From Pseudoalteromonas arabiensis (GTDB lineage: Bacteria > Pseudomonadota > Gammaproteobacteria > Enterobacterales > Alteromonadaceae): DNA of 64,000 nucleotides. The position numbers and the translations under genes were made by a program. Shown piece by piece: positions 54,394-64,000 of this stretch. The stretch is taken from assembly GCF_001550155.1 (NCBI RefSeq), contig NZ_LRUF01000024.1:348648-412647 (forward strand), given 5' to 3'. Position 1 is the first letter of the stretch. Each line of letters opens with the position of its first letter. A model generated the notes under the pieces. That model was not told where the DNA came from and did not search any database. It saw only the letters and a program-made list of their open reading frames with translations.

Positions 54394-57186
54394 ATGACTT
54401 TGCTCTGGATACCCCTGTTATCCTTGATTGGCAGTGTTATTTCATCCTGCACTTCAAAACTAACACGTAATCAAAGCACTGCTTTGACCATGTTAGCGCC
54501 TTTGATTGCTCTTGGAATCGTATTTTCCTATACACCAGCCGTTTTTTCTGGTGAAACTATCCGCTATACAGCAGATTGGATCCCACTGTTGAATATGCAA
54601 GTCTCATTTCGACTTGACGGGTTAAGTTTATTATTCCTTTATATGATTTTGGGTATTGGTACTCTAGTCATTTTCTATGCACGCTATTACTTAAGTAATA
54701 ACGACTCACTGCCCAAGTTATATTGTTACCTTATGCTATTTATGACGGCCATGGTTGGCATTGTGATGTCTAACAATGTCATTCAACTATGGCTATTTTG
54801 GGAATTAACAAGTATTAGCTCGTTTTTATTAATTAGTTATTGGTGGCATAAGTCAGAAGCACGAAAAGGTGCAAGAATGGCGCTAGCAATTACGGGGGCG
54901 GGCGGTCTTGCGTTATTAGCGGGTTTACTTTTAATTGGTGATATTGTTGGTAGCTATAACCTTGATGTCATTCTTGCTAGTAAAGCATTAATTCAATCAC
55001 ACGACTTATATGAAGTGGGTCTGGTACTTATATTATTAGGTGCATTTACTAAGTCTGCGCAGTTTCCTTTTCATTTCTGGCTACCTCATGCTATGGCTGC
55101 ACCGACACCCGTTAGTGCATACTTACACTCAGCAACCATGGTTAAAGCCGGTATATTTTTACTTGCGCGATTCTATCCTGCACTATCAGGTACTGATACG
55201 TGGTTTATTTTAGTCGCGATGACAGGTTTATCGACTTTACTTGTTGGTGCTTACATTGCGTTATTTAAACATGACTTAAAGGGACTGCTTGCTTACTCTA
55301 CTATCAGTCACTTAGGTCTAATCACATTGCTGTTAGGTTTAGATACCGAACTTGCAACTGTGGCAGCTATTTTCCACATTATTAATCACGCGATATTTAA
55401 AGCGTCATTGTTTATGGCGACGGGTATTATTGACCATGAAACTGGCACCCGTGATATGCGTAAGTTAAATGGTATGTGGCGTTTTATGCCATATACAGCA
55501 ACACTTGCTATGGTGGCCGCCGCTTCTATGGCAGGGGTGCCTCTGTTAAATGGTTTCTTATCAAAAGAAATGTTTTTTGCTGAAACCTTGCACCAGCAGG
55601 TACTGGGTTCTATGTCTTGGCTTATTCCTGTATTAGCGACTTTAGCGGGTGCCTTGTCTGTAGCGTACTCAGCACGATTTATACATGATGTTTTCTTCAA
55701 TGGTGACCCGATTGATTTACCAAAAGAGCCCCATGAACCGCCGCGCTACATGCGCGTACCTATCGAAATTTTAGTGGTATTGTGTTTATTGGTCGGTATG
55801 TTCCCTCACTTTGCCGTCAGTGATATTTTGGCCTCAGCATCCTACGCTGTGCTGGGGGATGCTGCACCCGATTATAAATTATCTGTTTGGCATGGATTTA
55901 ACTTACCTCTATTAATGAGCTTTATTGCAACCTGCTGCGGAATACTGATTTATGTACAGCGTAAGTATTTGTTCCAGTTCCAAGCATCATTGCCAACAAT
56001 CAGTGCGAAAAAAGGTTTTGAGGGGGGGTTATACCGTGTGATCAAGTGGTCACAAGAGAAGATAAATCATATCGAAAATGGCTCGTTGCAACGCTACGCT
56101 TTTGTCATGATTACGGTTGTTTTACTGTGCGCTGGATGGCCTTTGTTTGAAATGCGTCAACTTGCTGGTGCCAGTGAGCTAACGCCTATTGATTTTCATA
56201 ATGCCATTGGTGCTGGTTTGTTGATTATTGGTGCATTAGCAACCGTATTTTGGCATCGTTCACGGATGATATCTTTAATCATGATTTCAATCGTAGGCCT
56301 GATGGTGTCCGTTGCCTTTACTCGCTTTTCTGCGCCAGATTTAGCACTGACACAGCTTACGGTTGAAGTAGTCACTGTGATGCTACTGATGCTAGCACTA
56401 TTCTTCTTACCACAGCGTACTCCAAAAGAGTCAAGCTCATTACGTATTTTACGTGATCTGGGGATTTCGTCGGCTATAGGTGTGGTTGTGGCGAGTATTT
56501 GTTATGCGCTATTAACAAGACCACTTGAGTCAATTTCTGACTTCTTTGTTGCCAATGCTAAAACTGGCGGTGGTGGTACAAACGTGGTGAACGTTATTCT
56601 AGTCGACTTTAGGGGCTTTGATACCTTAGGTGAAATCACCGTTTTAGGTATAGCCGCGTTAGGTATTTATAAATTGCTTATCAATTTACCTTTATTTATG
56701 CCTGCAAGTGATAGTGAAGGGCGTCCGTGGGCGCGGGAGCGTTATCCAATTCTTCTTGCAAGTATTTCACAAAGCTTATTACCTTTGGCATTGTTAGTTT
56801 CTGCATATATCTTTTTACGAGGCCACAATTTACCAGGCGGTGGATTTATCGCAGGCTTAGTCACAGCCATTGCATTTATACTACAGTACATGGCGAATGG
56901 CTCTAATTGGATAGCAGAGCGGTTTGATGTGAATTACCGTAAGATTATCGCATCGGGCATTGCTATCGCTTTATTCACAGGTGTTGGAAGCTGGGCATTT
57001 GGTCGTCCATTCTTAACAACGTGGTTTGATTATTTTGATATACCGTTAGTTGGCAAAACAGAACTTGCCAGTGCTATCGTATTTGATTTAGGTGTGTATT
57101 TAACTGTTGTAGGTGCAACGCTGATGATTTTAGCTAGTTTAGGAAAACTAACGGCTAATACACCCAAGCAAGAGGTAAATATTTAA
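54394..57186 (+). CDS. mnhA: Na+/H+ antiporter Mrp/Mnh subunit A with fused subunit B
   Basis: 930 residues. The first ~480 are a NuoL-like proton-pumping subunit, with [28 protein letters not shown] and the SHLGLI stretch. Further helices follow to about 760 ([39 protein letters not shown]). The last ~150 residues are an MnhB domain ([20 protein letters not shown]). The A/B fusion marks the six-gene form of the operon. It is part of a membrane complex that exchanges Na+ for H+, important in salty or alkaline surroundings. Confidence 0.95.
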   Translation: MTLLWIPLLSLIGSVISSCTSKLTRNQSTALTMLAPLIALGIVFSYTPAVFSGETIRYTADWIPLLNMQVSFRLDGLSLLFLYMILGIGTLVIFYARYYLSNNDSLPKLYCYLMLFMTAMVGIVMSNNVIQLWLFWELTSISSFLLISYWWHKSEARKGARMALAITGAGGLALLAGLLLIGDIVGSYNLDVILASKALIQSHDLYEVGLVLILLGAFTKSAQFPFHFWLPHAMAAPTPVSAYLHSATMVKAGIFLLARFYPALSGTDTWFILVAMTGLSTLLVGAYIALFKHDLKGLLAYSTISHLGLITLLLGLDTELATVAAIFHIINHAIFKASLFMATGIIDHETGTRDMRKLNGMWRFMPYTATLAMVAAASMAGVPLLNGFLSKEMFFAETLHQQVLGSMSWLIPVLATLAGALSVAYSARFIHDVFFNGDPIDLPKEPHEPPRYMRVPIEILVVLCLLVGMFPHFAVSDILASASYAVLGDAAPDYKLSVWHGFNLPLLMSFIATCCGILIYVQRKYLFQFQASLPTISAKKGFEGGLYRVIKWSQEKINHIENGSLQRYAFVMITVVLLCAGWPLFEMRQLAGASELTPIDFHNAIGAGLLIIGALATVFWHRSRMISLIMISIVGLMVSVAFTRFSAPDLALTQLTVEVVTVMLLMLALFFLPQRTPKESSSLRILRDLGISSAIGVVVASICYALLTRPLESISDFFVANAKTGGGGTNVVNVILVDFRGFDTLGEITVLGIAALGIYKLLINLPLFMPASDSEGRPWARERYPILLASISQSLLPLALLVSAYIFLRGHNLPGGGFIAGLVTAIAFILQYMANGSNWIAERFDVNYRKIIASGIAIALFTGVGSWAFGRPFLTTWFDYFDIPLVGKTELASAIVFDLGVYLTVVGATLMILASLGKLTANTPKQEVNI

Positions 57187-57530
57187 TGGAAGTATTGTAC
57201 GCATCATGCGTGGGCGTGCTGGTTGCATGCGGCATTTATTTAATTTTAAGAGCGCGAACCTTTCCGGTCGTGTTAGGTTTAACCATGCTGTCTTATGCGG
57301 TAAACCTATTCTTGTTTTCATCAGGGCGATTAACAATTAATAAAGCAGCGGTTTTGGGCAGTGCCAGTGAGTATGCAGATCCACTCCCTCAAGCTTTAGT
57401 GTTAACGGCTATTGTAATCGGTTTTGCAATGACCGCTTTTGTCGTTATTTTGTCAATTCGTGGTCGTGCCGATTTGGGTAATGATCATGTTGATGGACAT
57501 TTAGTTAAGTCTTCAAAGGAGCGAAAATGA
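57186..57530 (+). CDS. mnhC: Na+/H+ antiporter subunit C
   Basis: 114 residues, three transmembrane segments, homologous to NuoK: GVLVACGIYLILRARTFPVVLGLTMLSYAVNLFLF and DPLPQALVLTAIVIGFAMTAF. The start overlaps the mnhA stop by one base and its end overlaps mnhD by 4 bases. Confidence 0.94.
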   Translation: MEVLYASCVGVLVACGIYLILRARTFPVVLGLTMLSYAVNLFLFSSGRLTINKAAVLGSASEYADPLPQALVLTAIVIGFAMTAFVVILSIRGRADLGNDHVDGHLVKSSKERK

Positions 57531-59044
57531 TTCAGCATTTGGCTTCTTTACCTATCTTAATTCCCATGCTGACAGGCATTATTTTACTCATGCCTCCATG
57601 CGGTAAGAATCTTCATATTCGCCGTGTGATGTCGGTATTAATGTCGATTATAACCCTTGCCGTTAGTGCATTTTTACTACTTCATGTAAATAGTACGGCA
57701 CCCATGGTATATGCCATCGGTGACTGGTCGGCTCCTTTTGGTATTGTATTGGTTGCAGATAGACTAGCGACTTTGCTGGTAGTGCTGACCAGCTTACTTG
57801 GTGCGGTTGTTGTGCTATATAGCTGCGCAGGTGATGATAAAAAAGGAAGCTTCTTTCATCCTCTTGTTCATTTCTTAATTTTAGGTGTGAACGGTGCATT
57901 TTTAACTGGGGATGTATTTAACCTATTCGTATTTTTTGAAGTGCTGCTAATCGCATCTTATTCATTATTGATGCATGGCGGGGACAAGCACAGCACCCGT
58001 GCAGCTCTACAGTATGTGATTCTTAACCTGATTGGCTCGAGTGTATTTCTTATTGCGCTTGGTGTTTTATATGGCGTAGTGGGTACCTTAAATATTGCTG
58101 ATTTAGCCCAGAAAGTACCTCAGTTAACAGGTGATGATGTTTATTTAGCTAAAATAGGGGGGTTACTACTCATTGTAGTTTTCGCCCTTAAAGGAGCGTT
58201 GTTACCGCTACATTTGTGGTTGCCTAATACCTACGCAAGTGCCACCCCAGTTGTAGCCGCTTTATTTGCGATCATGACTAAGGTGGGTGTGTATGCCATG
58301 CTTCGTGTGTACACCGTCATCTTTGGTGATAACGCGGGTGAGCTTGCACACATGGCACAACCTTGGTTATGGGGGCTTGCATTAGCGACCATCATTCTGG
58401 GGTCGATAGGCGTTCTTGCAAGCCAAGATTTTAGAAAGCTCATTGCAAACTTAGTGATCGTATCAGTGGGTACATTGGTTGCGTTAGTCGCTATTCAGAA
58501 TGTAGCGGCGACTGCGGCGTTACTTTACTACTTAGTTCATTCAACGATTGTTTGTGCTGTGCTCTTTTTACTGGCTGATTTGATTGCGCATCAGCGTGGA
58601 AAAGTGGCCGATCGCCTTGTTGCAGGGCGTGCTGTGGCACAACCTTTTTTATTAGGAATTAGCTTTGTAATTGCTGCCTTAACAGTAGTAGGCATGCCTC
58701 CACTGTCTGGTTTTGTAGGTAAAATTTGGATTCTAAAAAGTACCTTAGATAGTGAGAAGGGCATGGTGTTTTGGCCAATTTACTTACTTTCAAGTTTAGC
58801 CTTATTGGTTGCTATTTCTCGTGCTGGCACAAGCCTTTTTTGGGACCGAAAATTCAAAGAAAGTGAAGCTGTTGAAGGTATAAAGGCACACCCATTAAAA
58901 GTCACGGCGATGTTACTATTGTTAGTTTGCTCTCCTTTGATGGTTATTTTTGCCGGTCCAATTTCAGATTTTATGCTTGCGACATCTGAGCAATTGTTCG
59001 ATATCAACACCAGTATTAATAATGTACTACAGGGAGGCCGCTAA
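57527..59044 (+). CDS. mnhD: Na+/H+ antiporter subunit D
   Basis: 505 residues, NuoN/NuoM-like, about fourteen transmembrane segments. Conserved blocks: FFEVLLIASYSLLMHGG, LKGALLPLHLWLPNTYASATPVVAALFAIMTKVGVYAM, and GMPPLSGFVGKIWIL. The glutamate in FFEVLL and the lysines in LKGALLP and MTKVG are the ion-transfer residues of the family. Its stop is immediately followed by the mnhE start. Confidence 0.95.
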   Translation: MIQHLASLPILIPMLTGIILLMPPCGKNLHIRRVMSVLMSIITLAVSAFLLLHVNSTAPMVYAIGDWSAPFGIVLVADRLATLLVVLTSLLGAVVVLYSCAGDDKKGSFFHPLVHFLILGVNGAFLTGDVFNLFVFFEVLLIASYSLLMHGGDKHSTRAALQYVILNLIGSSVFLIALGVLYGVVGTLNIADLAQKVPQLTGDDVYLAKIGGLLLIVVFALKGALLPLHLWLPNTYASATPVVAALFAIMTKVGVYAMLRVYTVIFGDNAGELAHMAQPWLWGLALATIILGSIGVLASQDFRKLIANLVIVSVGTLVALVAIQNVAATAALLYYLVHSTIVCAVLFLLADLIAHQRGKVADRLVAGRAVAQPFLLGISFVIAALTVVGMPPLSGFVGKIWILKSTLDSEKGMVFWPIYLLSSLALLVAISRAGTSLFWDRKFKESEAVEGIKAHPLKVTAMLLLLVCSPLMVIFAGPISDFMLATSEQLFDINTSINNVLQGGR

Positions 59045-59581
59045 ATGCGTTTAGAAGCCCGTTTTCGTTGGCTACCCACTCCGTTTCGCAGTGTTTTACT
59101 CTTCGTCGTGTGGTTGTTGCTCAACAATAGTGTGTCGCCTGGGCATCTACTGCTTGCAGCCCTTTTTGCGATCACAATTCCATGGATCACCTTTCCATTT
59201 CGGGATCCACAGCCGTTAATTGTTCGACCTGGCCTTGCATTTAGGCATTTACTGTTAGTCTTGTACGATATTGTAACGGCTAACTTGCAGGTTGCCTTAC
59301 TGATCCTTGGGCCAACTAAAAGGCTACGCCCTGGCTTTGTTAAGGTGCCACTTGATTTAAGTCATGATATGCCCATTACGATATTAGCAAGTACAGTATC
59401 TTTAACGCCGGGTACGGTCAGTGCTGAGGTGTATCCCATTCCAGAGTCGCTTGCAGAAGGTGAAGAAATTGAGCAACGTTATTTGCTAATTCATGTGCTG
59501 GATTTAGCAGATGAAGCTGAACTTATTAATAAGATTAAACAGCGTTACGAAGCCCCGCTTAAGGAGATTTTCCGATGTTAG
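59045..59581 (+). CDS. mnhE: Na+/H+ antiporter subunit E
   Basis: 178 residues with membrane segments near the N-terminus, then a soluble C-terminal domain. The family signature DIVTANLQVALLILGP and the TVSLTPGTVSAEV loop are present. It overlaps mnhF by 7 bases. Subunit E is required for assembly or activity of the complex. Confidence 0.93.
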   Translation: MRLEARFRWLPTPFRSVLLFVVWLLLNNSVSPGHLLLAALFAITIPWITFPFRDPQPLIVRPGLAFRHLLLVLYDIVTANLQVALLILGPTKRLRPGFVKVPLDLSHDMPITILASTVSLTPGTVSAEVYPIPESLAEGEEIEQRYLLIHVLDLADEAELINKIKQRYEAPLKEIFRC

Positions 59582-59844
59582 ATACGGTATTCCTCATTGT
59601 GTATGGGATGATTGCCATTTCACTTTTATTGAATTTATGGCGTCTTATTATTGGGCCTTCAGTGCCAGATCGCATTTTAGCGCTTGATACCATGTTTATA
59701 AATACCATTGCATTAATCATTCTTTACGGTATGAGCATGGATACAGATTTATATTTTGAAGCGGCTTTATTAATTGCGATGCTTGGCTTTGTGAGTACGG
59801 TAGCAGTATGTAAATACTTGCTACGCGGCGATATTATTGAATAA
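59575..59844 (+). CDS. mnhF: Na+/H+ antiporter subunit F
   Basis: 89 residues, three transmembrane segments. The typical LIIGPSVPDRILALDTMFINTIALI is present, as is FEAALLIAMLGFVSTVAVCKYLLRG. The size is normal for the family. Confidence 0.94.
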   Translation: MLDTVFLIVYGMIAISLLLNLWRLIIGPSVPDRILALDTMFINTIALIILYGMSMDTDLYFEAALLIAMLGFVSTVAVCKYLLRGDIIE

Positions 59845-59852
59845 GGTAACAA

Positions 59853-60185
59853 ATGATGAGTGAATGGGTTGTTTCAATCTTATTGTTAATTGGTGGTTGC
59901 TTTATTCTGATAGGCTCAATCGGTTTGGTTAAAATGCCTGATTTTTTTATGCGCCTGCATGGGCCCACCAAAGCGACGACACTGGGTATGGCTTCACTGT
60001 TAATAGCGGCGATGGTTTATTTTACTTTCACACACGATGGTGTAAGTGTAAAAGAAATTCTTATTTCTATCTTTTTGCTCATTACAGCACCTATCAGTGG
60101 TTACATGCTGATTAAATCGGCTATTCACCATAAATTACGCGCAAAAGAGGGCACCAAGGGCCAAGACAACATCGAAGAGGATTAG
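59853..60185 (+). CDS. mnhG: Na+/H+ antiporter subunit G
   Basis: 110 residues, three transmembrane segments. It has the signature GSIGLVKMPDFFMRLHGPTKATTLG and the later ITAPISGYMLIKSAIH. The start is a doubled ATG with AAGGTAAC upstream. Last gene of the operon; no strong terminator was seen before truA. Confidence 0.94.
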   Translation: MMSEWVVSILLLIGGCFILIGSIGLVKMPDFFMRLHGPTKATTLGMASLLIAAMVYFTFTHDGVSVKEILISIFLLITAPISGYMLIKSAIHHKLRAKEGTKGQDNIEED

Positions 60186-60288
60186 TCTGTAGTATTTATC
60201 AATATGTGATCTGCGCTCTTGGCTTTTATTGCACGGGCAGATCGCATAGAATGCCCCGTCATTTAGCACACTAGGTAAATAGATCATT

Positions 60289-61083
60289 ATGCGAGTAGCA
60301 CTTGGAGTAGAATACAACGGCGCCCGTTACAGTGGTTGGCAACGTCAATCACACGTCAATAGCGTACAGCAAGAAGTAGAAACAGCGTTGTCGCGTATTT
60401 GTAATCATCCTGTTGAGATTGTTTGTGCGGGTCGTACAGACGCAGGCGTTCATGGTACAGGCCAAGTCGTGCACTTTGATACTCATGCTGAACGCGAAAT
60501 GGTCGCGTTTACGATGGGAATGAATACCCTATTACCAAAAGATATTTCTATTCGTTTTGCTAAGCCTGTTTCTGAAGATTTTCACGCACGTTTTAGTGCG
60601 ACAGCACGCCGTTATCGTTATGTAATCTATAATTATACCTATCGCGGTGCCATTATGAGTGAAGGCGTTACTCATTTTCATCACCCATTAGACGAAACTA
60701 AAATGCAACAAGCCTGTCAGTATTTAATAGGTGAACACGACTTTACATCGTTCAGAGCACTGCATTGCCAAGCAAATACAGCAAATCGTACTATTCACCA
60801 TTTGTCGGTAAAACGCCAAGGTGATTATGTGATCATTGATATTAAAGCCAATGCGTTTTTACATCACATGGTACGTAATATTACTGGTTGCTTGATGGAC
60901 ATTGGTTTACATAAGCATGAACCTGTTTGGTTAAAAGAGTTACTTGATTTAAAAGAGAGAGCCAAAGCCAGTGCGACAGCTAAAGCTGCGGGTCTTTATT
61001 TAGTGGATGTGGATTACCCTGAGCAGTTTGAGATCCCTAAAACACCATTAGGGCCTTTGTTTTTACCTGATTCAGACAGTTAA
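60289..61083 (+). CDS. truA: tRNA pseudouridine(38-40) synthase TruA
   Basis: 264 residues. The catalytic aspartate is Asp51 in [15 protein letters not shown]. Further blocks are [35 protein letters not shown] and [19 protein letters not shown]. It makes pseudouridine at positions 38, 39 and 40 of many tRNAs. It precedes accD and folC, similar to the E. coli order although dedA is absent here. Confidence 0.97.
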   Translation: MRVALGVEYNGARYSGWQRQSHVNSVQQEVETALSRICNHPVEIVCAGRTDAGVHGTGQVVHFDTHAEREMVAFTMGMNTLLPKDISIRFAKPVSEDFHARFSATARRYRYVIYNYTYRGAIMSEGVTHFHHPLDETKMQQACQYLIGEHDFTSFRALHCQANTANRTIHHLSVKRQGDYVIIDIKANAFLHHMVRNITGCLMDIGLHKHEPVWLKELLDLKERAKASATAKAAGLYLVDVDYPEQFEIPKTPLGPLFLPDSDS

Positions 61084-61241
61084 CACTTGGTAGTACACTA
61101 CTAAGACCAGTTTTTTATATCGTCTGCGGGTAATTCATGTTTTAATTGAAAAAATCTGTCTGTTTATTGGTTGTCAGAAATATCAATCAGTATTCCCAAT
61201 TAAGCAGACTGCGACACAGAACAGTATTAAGAGAGTTGCAA

Positions 61242-62117
61242 ATGAGTTGGTTAGAAAAAATCTTACCTAAAACGACTAAATCGTCAGGCCGAAAAGAAAT
61301 CCCAGAAGGGGTTTGGGCAAAGTGTACAGACTGTGATTCAATTTTATATAAAGCAGAATTAGAAAAGTCACTTAACGTATGTCCAAAATGTGATCACCAT
61401 ATGCGTTTAAGTGGCCGTAAACGTCTTGAAAACTTTTTAGATGACGCTGATCGTCAAGAAATTGGTGCAGAGCACGAACCAAAAGACGTATTAAAGTTTA
61501 AAGATTCTAAAAAATACTCTGACCGTATTACCCAAGCACAAAAAGCAAGCGGCGAAAAAGACGCACTTGTGGCAATGAAAGGTCGCCTAAAAGGTATTCC
61601 TGTTGCTGCTGTTGCTTTTGAGTTCTCGTTTATGGGTGGCTCTATGGCGTCAGTAGTCGGTGCTCGTTTTGTTGAAGCTGTAGATCAATGTTTAGAGCAT
61701 AATATGCCACTTATTTGTTTTTCAGCATCAGGCGGTGCCCGTATGCAAGAAGCACTTATGTCATTGATGCAAATGGCAAAAACAAGTGCTGCACTGGCGA
61801 AAATGAGCGAAAAAGGCTTACCGTTTATCTCAGTATTAACCGACCCAACAATGGGTGGTGTATCTGCGTCACTGGCAATGCTTGGTGATGTAAACGTTGC
61901 TGAACCAAAAGCACTTATTGGCTTTGCCGGCCCTCGTGTAATCGAGCAAACAGTCCGTGAAACTCTGCCTGAAGGTTTCCAACGCAGTGAGTTTTTGCTA
62001 GAGCACGGTGCAATCGACATGATTGTTGACCGTCGTGAAATGCGTGACACCCTTGCGCGTATCTTAGCGAAATTTATGAACTTGCCTTCTACTGAACAAG
62101 AGCATAGAGTAGCGTAA
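61242..62117 (+). CDS. accD: Acetyl-CoA carboxylase, carboxyltransferase subunit beta
   Basis: 291 residues from the ATG at 61242 (GAGAG upstream; conserved start [10 protein letters not shown]). A further upstream start would add 32 unsupported residues. A zinc ribbon is formed by Cys28, Cys31, Cys47 and Cys50. The carboxyltransferase core has [38 protein letters not shown] and [21 protein letters not shown]. It transfers the carboxyl from biotin to acetyl-CoA, the committed step of fatty acid synthesis. Confidence 0.97.
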   Translation: MSWLEKILPKTTKSSGRKEIPEGVWAKCTDCDSILYKAELEKSLNVCPKCDHHMRLSGRKRLENFLDDADRQEIGAEHEPKDVLKFKDSKKYSDRITQAQKASGEKDALVAMKGRLKGIPVAAVAFEFSFMGGSMASVVGARFVEAVDQCLEHNMPLICFSASGGARMQEALMSLMQMAKTSAALAKMSEKGLPFISVLTDPTMGGVSASLAMLGDVNVAEPKALIGFAGPRVIEQTVRETLPEGFQRSEFLLEHGAIDMIVDRREMRDTLARILAKFMNLPSTEQEHRVA

Positions 62118-62142
62118 ATTTCAGCTTAACTGATTAATCGCT

Positions 62143-63408
62143 ATGACAGAAATCCTTCCTAGCCAATCATCAAGCCTTGATGATTGGCTTTGTTATTTAG
62201 AAAGTGTTCACCCTGCCAATATCGAGATGGGTCTAGAGCGCGTTGCTCGCGTTGCAAACCAAATTGGCTTACTCGATACACCGAGCAAAATAATCTTAAT
62301 TGCAGGTACCAATGGTAAAGGCACCACAGCGCGTTGCCTAGAAAGCCTATTACTAGCACAAGGTTTTAGTGTGGGTACATATGCTTCTCCACACCTAATT
62401 CGTTACAACGAACGCGTACGTATTAATGGCCAAGAGCTTGATGACCAATTCCATGTTGATGCTTTCGATATGCTGGAAAAGGGCCGTGGTGAGACGCCAC
62501 TGACGTATTTTGAGTACGGCACGTTAGGTGCACTGGCAATTTTTAAACGTTACGCTGTTGATTATGTATTGTTAGAAGTGGGTTTAGGTGGCCGCTATGA
62601 TGCGACGAATATCGTGAACCCGCATGCTTGTGTGATCACAACTATCGATCTAGATCATAAAGAATACCTAGGCGATACTCGTGAACTTGTTGGGTATGAT
62701 AAAGCTGGTATTTTCCGTACCAATACACCAGCTGTTGTTGGCGATTTAGCGATTCCGCATACAGTGACTGATTATGGTAATGAAATTAACGCTGATATGG
62801 TGTTATCTGGCCGTGATTTTAAATTCACTGAAGACAGTGAAGGTTTTAATTGGCAGTACAAAGGTAAAGATTGGCGCTTAGCTAAACCTGCGATCCCTTG
62901 TCAAAATGCTGCCACTGCGTTGACCTTATTGGCTAAACTTGACTTACTACCTAGTGAGCAACAAGTACGCGATTGTTTAGCTAATTTAACAGTTGAAGGA
63001 CGTTTTCAGCAGCTAAATGAAAAGCCTCTTATTTTTACCGATGTGGCACATAACCCTGAATCGGCCCGTTATTTGGCGCGTAAATTAAGCGTGTATAAAG
63101 ATCAAGGGTTTAAAATTCATGCATTAGTCGCTATGCTTGCAGATAAAGATAAAGTGGCAGCAATGTCAGCTGTGGCGGATGTTGTTCACGAGTGGTCGTT
63201 AGCCAGTTTAGATTGTTTTCGCGGCGATAAGGTTGAAAACCTTGCAAAGGCATTGGCTGAAACGACATCAACAGCGCCTAGTACGCAATATGACAGTGTT
63301 GAAACTGCGCTAGACACACTATTACCAAATGTAGACAATAACACCTTAGTAATTGTGTTTGGCTCATTTATAACCGTGGCTGCAGCAATCAGCTATTTTA
63401 AAAAATAG
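62143..63408 (+). CDS. folC: Bifunctional folylpolyglutamate synthase / dihydrofolate synthase
   Basis: 421 residues of the Mur ligase superfamily. The ATP-binding loop GTNGKGTT is at 55-62, followed by YASPHLIRYNERVRINGQ, VLLEVGLGGRYDATN and TTIDLDHKEYLGDT. Later come GRFQQL and DVAHNPESARYLARKL. It adds glutamate to dihydropteroate and to folates. Follows accD by 25 bases and precedes dedD by 11 bases. Confidence 0.96.
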   Translation: MTEILPSQSSSLDDWLCYLESVHPANIEMGLERVARVANQIGLLDTPSKIILIAGTNGKGTTARCLESLLLAQGFSVGTYASPHLIRYNERVRINGQELDDQFHVDAFDMLEKGRGETPLTYFEYGTLGALAIFKRYAVDYVLLEVGLGGRYDATNIVNPHACVITTIDLDHKEYLGDTRELVGYDKAGIFRTNTPAVVGDLAIPHTVTDYGNEINADMVLSGRDFKFTEDSEGFNWQYKGKDWRLAKPAIPCQNAATALTLLAKLDLLPSEQQVRDCLANLTVEGRFQQLNEKPLIFTDVAHNPESARYLARKLSVYKDQGFKIHALVAMLADKDKVAAMSAVADVVHEWSLASLDCFRGDKVENLAKALAETTSTAPSTQYDSVETALDTLLPNVDNNTLVIVFGSFITVAAAISYFKK

Positions 63409-63419
63409 AGAGGAATTCG

Positions 63420-64000
63420 GTGAACGCAGGGTTTATTAATCGCTTAGTAGGGACCACCATTGTGGTTGTGGCGGCTATTGTCTTTATTCCAAATATTTTG
63501 GATGGAGAGAAAGTTCACTATACAGAAGGTTTTAAAGCAATTCCTGAACGCCCTGAGTTCACAACGATTGACTTACAAGATGAAATTGATAGTAAAGTTG
63601 CCTCTGCAGAGCAGCCTGCTGAAATACCTGTCGAAAATGCACAAGCGAATGATGCTGAGCTTACAGCAGAGCAAACTGAGCAATTTGATGATGCACCTAA
63701 AATGGTTGAAGCATCAACTCAAGATCCTGTTGAAGTTGTTAAAGTAGCCAAGCCAGTAGTAAAAACATCGGAGCCTGCTCGTAAGCCAGAAGAAAACCTC
63801 ACGCAAATGGCTTATGTAATCCAATTAGGTAGTTTCTCACATGCGCCTAATGTAAAGTCGTTACTTGAAAAGCTCAAAGCGAATGGCTTTAAAACCTTTA
63901 CTCGTCCAATCAAAACCCCGAATGGAACACTGACAAAAGTCTTTGTAGGTCCTTCACTTAGCAAGAAAGAGTTAGAAAGTAAGCTTGTTGAGTTAAAGCA
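63420..64000 (+). CDS. dedD: DedD-like SPOR domain protein, incomplete at the window edge
   Basis: It begins at GTG 63420, with GAGAGGAA upstream. Residues about 5-24 form a transmembrane helix (FINRLVGTTIVVVAAIVFIP). An acidic low-complexity linker follows, then a SPOR domain starting near 135 with MAYVIQLGSFSHAPNVKSLLEKLKANGF and KVFVGPSLSKKELE. The open frame runs off the window. SPOR domains bind denuded glycan strands at the division site; DedD helps septation. The order accD-folC-dedD matches E. coli. Confidence 0.9.
   Translation, partial: MNAGFINRLVGTTIVVVAAIVFIPNILDGEKVHYTEGFKAIPERPEFTTIDLQDEIDSKVASAEQPAEIPVENAQANDAELTAEQTEQFDDAPKMVEASTQDPVEVVKVAKPVVKTSEPARKPEENLTQMAYVIQLGSFSHAPNVKSLLEKLKANGFKTFTRPIKTPNGTLTKVFVGPSLSKKELESKLVELK

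Overview
This 64 kb window is typical chromosome of a marine gammaproteobacterium in Alteromonadales, most likely Pseudoalteromonas. That placement is an inference: the AT-leaning composition, the protein sequences (EfpL, EpmC, IbpA, NusA, PNPase, AccD) and the gene orders all fit, but no marker search was possible. Gene orders shared with the enterobacteria include smrB | prmB-aroC, tRNA-fMet-rimP-nusA-infB-rbfA-truB-rpsO-pnp-nlpI and truA-accD-folC-dedD. I see no rRNA, CRISPR array, insertion sequence or prophage.

Layout. 1-7.5 kb: efpL (a second EF-P-like factor), then a tightly overlapping six-gene envelope operon (RDD, SpoIIM/DUF95, DUF4129, DUF4350, MoxR ATPase, DUF58). 7.6-17.3 kb: a small membrane protein, a PAS-GGDEF-EAL protein, an M16 protease, sixA, RidA, ASCH, SDR, an AEC carrier and smrB. 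17.4-19.5 kb: prmB and aroC. 19.5-21.7 kb: an accessory cassette that looks like a membrane-inserting toxin with two tandem immunity-like genes. 21.7-27.4 kb: a fused transporter-like/spermidine-synthase-like protein, a ToxR/CadC-type regulator, and a LysR regulator divergent from a GST. 27.6-34.6 kb: a very large HD-GYP receptor, the epmC/NAD-kinase-like/yfcL cluster and an AbgT transporter. 34.6-42.5 kb: two orphan proteins, a DeaD-type RNA helicase, grxA, a membrane thioredoxin, heat-shock ibpA, an FeS-type photolyase, a DUF4124 protein and a degenerate globin. 42.6-54.2 kb: the translation and RNA-metabolism superoperon, ending in nlpI and an overlapping putative zinc metallopeptidase. 54.2-60.2 kb: a six-gene Mrp/Mnh Na+/H+ antiporter with fused A and B subunits. 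60.3-64 kb: truA, accD, folC and the start of dedD.

Themes. Much of the window serves translation: EfpL, the EF-P hydroxylase EpmC, PrmB (methylates L3), SmrB (collided ribosomes), fMet-tRNA, RimP, IF2, RbfA, TruA/TruB, S15 and PNPase. RNA-level control is visible in three leaders: terminator-like hairpins before rimP, a long duplex before pnp, and a sigma32-type promoter with a structured leader before ibpA.

Best candidates for something new: (1) the toxin/duplicated-immunity cassette at 19.7-21.6 kb, with a relic of the toxin 3' end in front of the second immunity gene; (2) the metzincin-like protein overlapping nlpI; (3) a globin-fold protein that appears to have lost its haem-ligating histidine; (4) a 104-bp inverted-repeat element upstream of the Mrp operon; (5) two orphan secreted or glycine-rich proteins at 34.7-35.7 kb.
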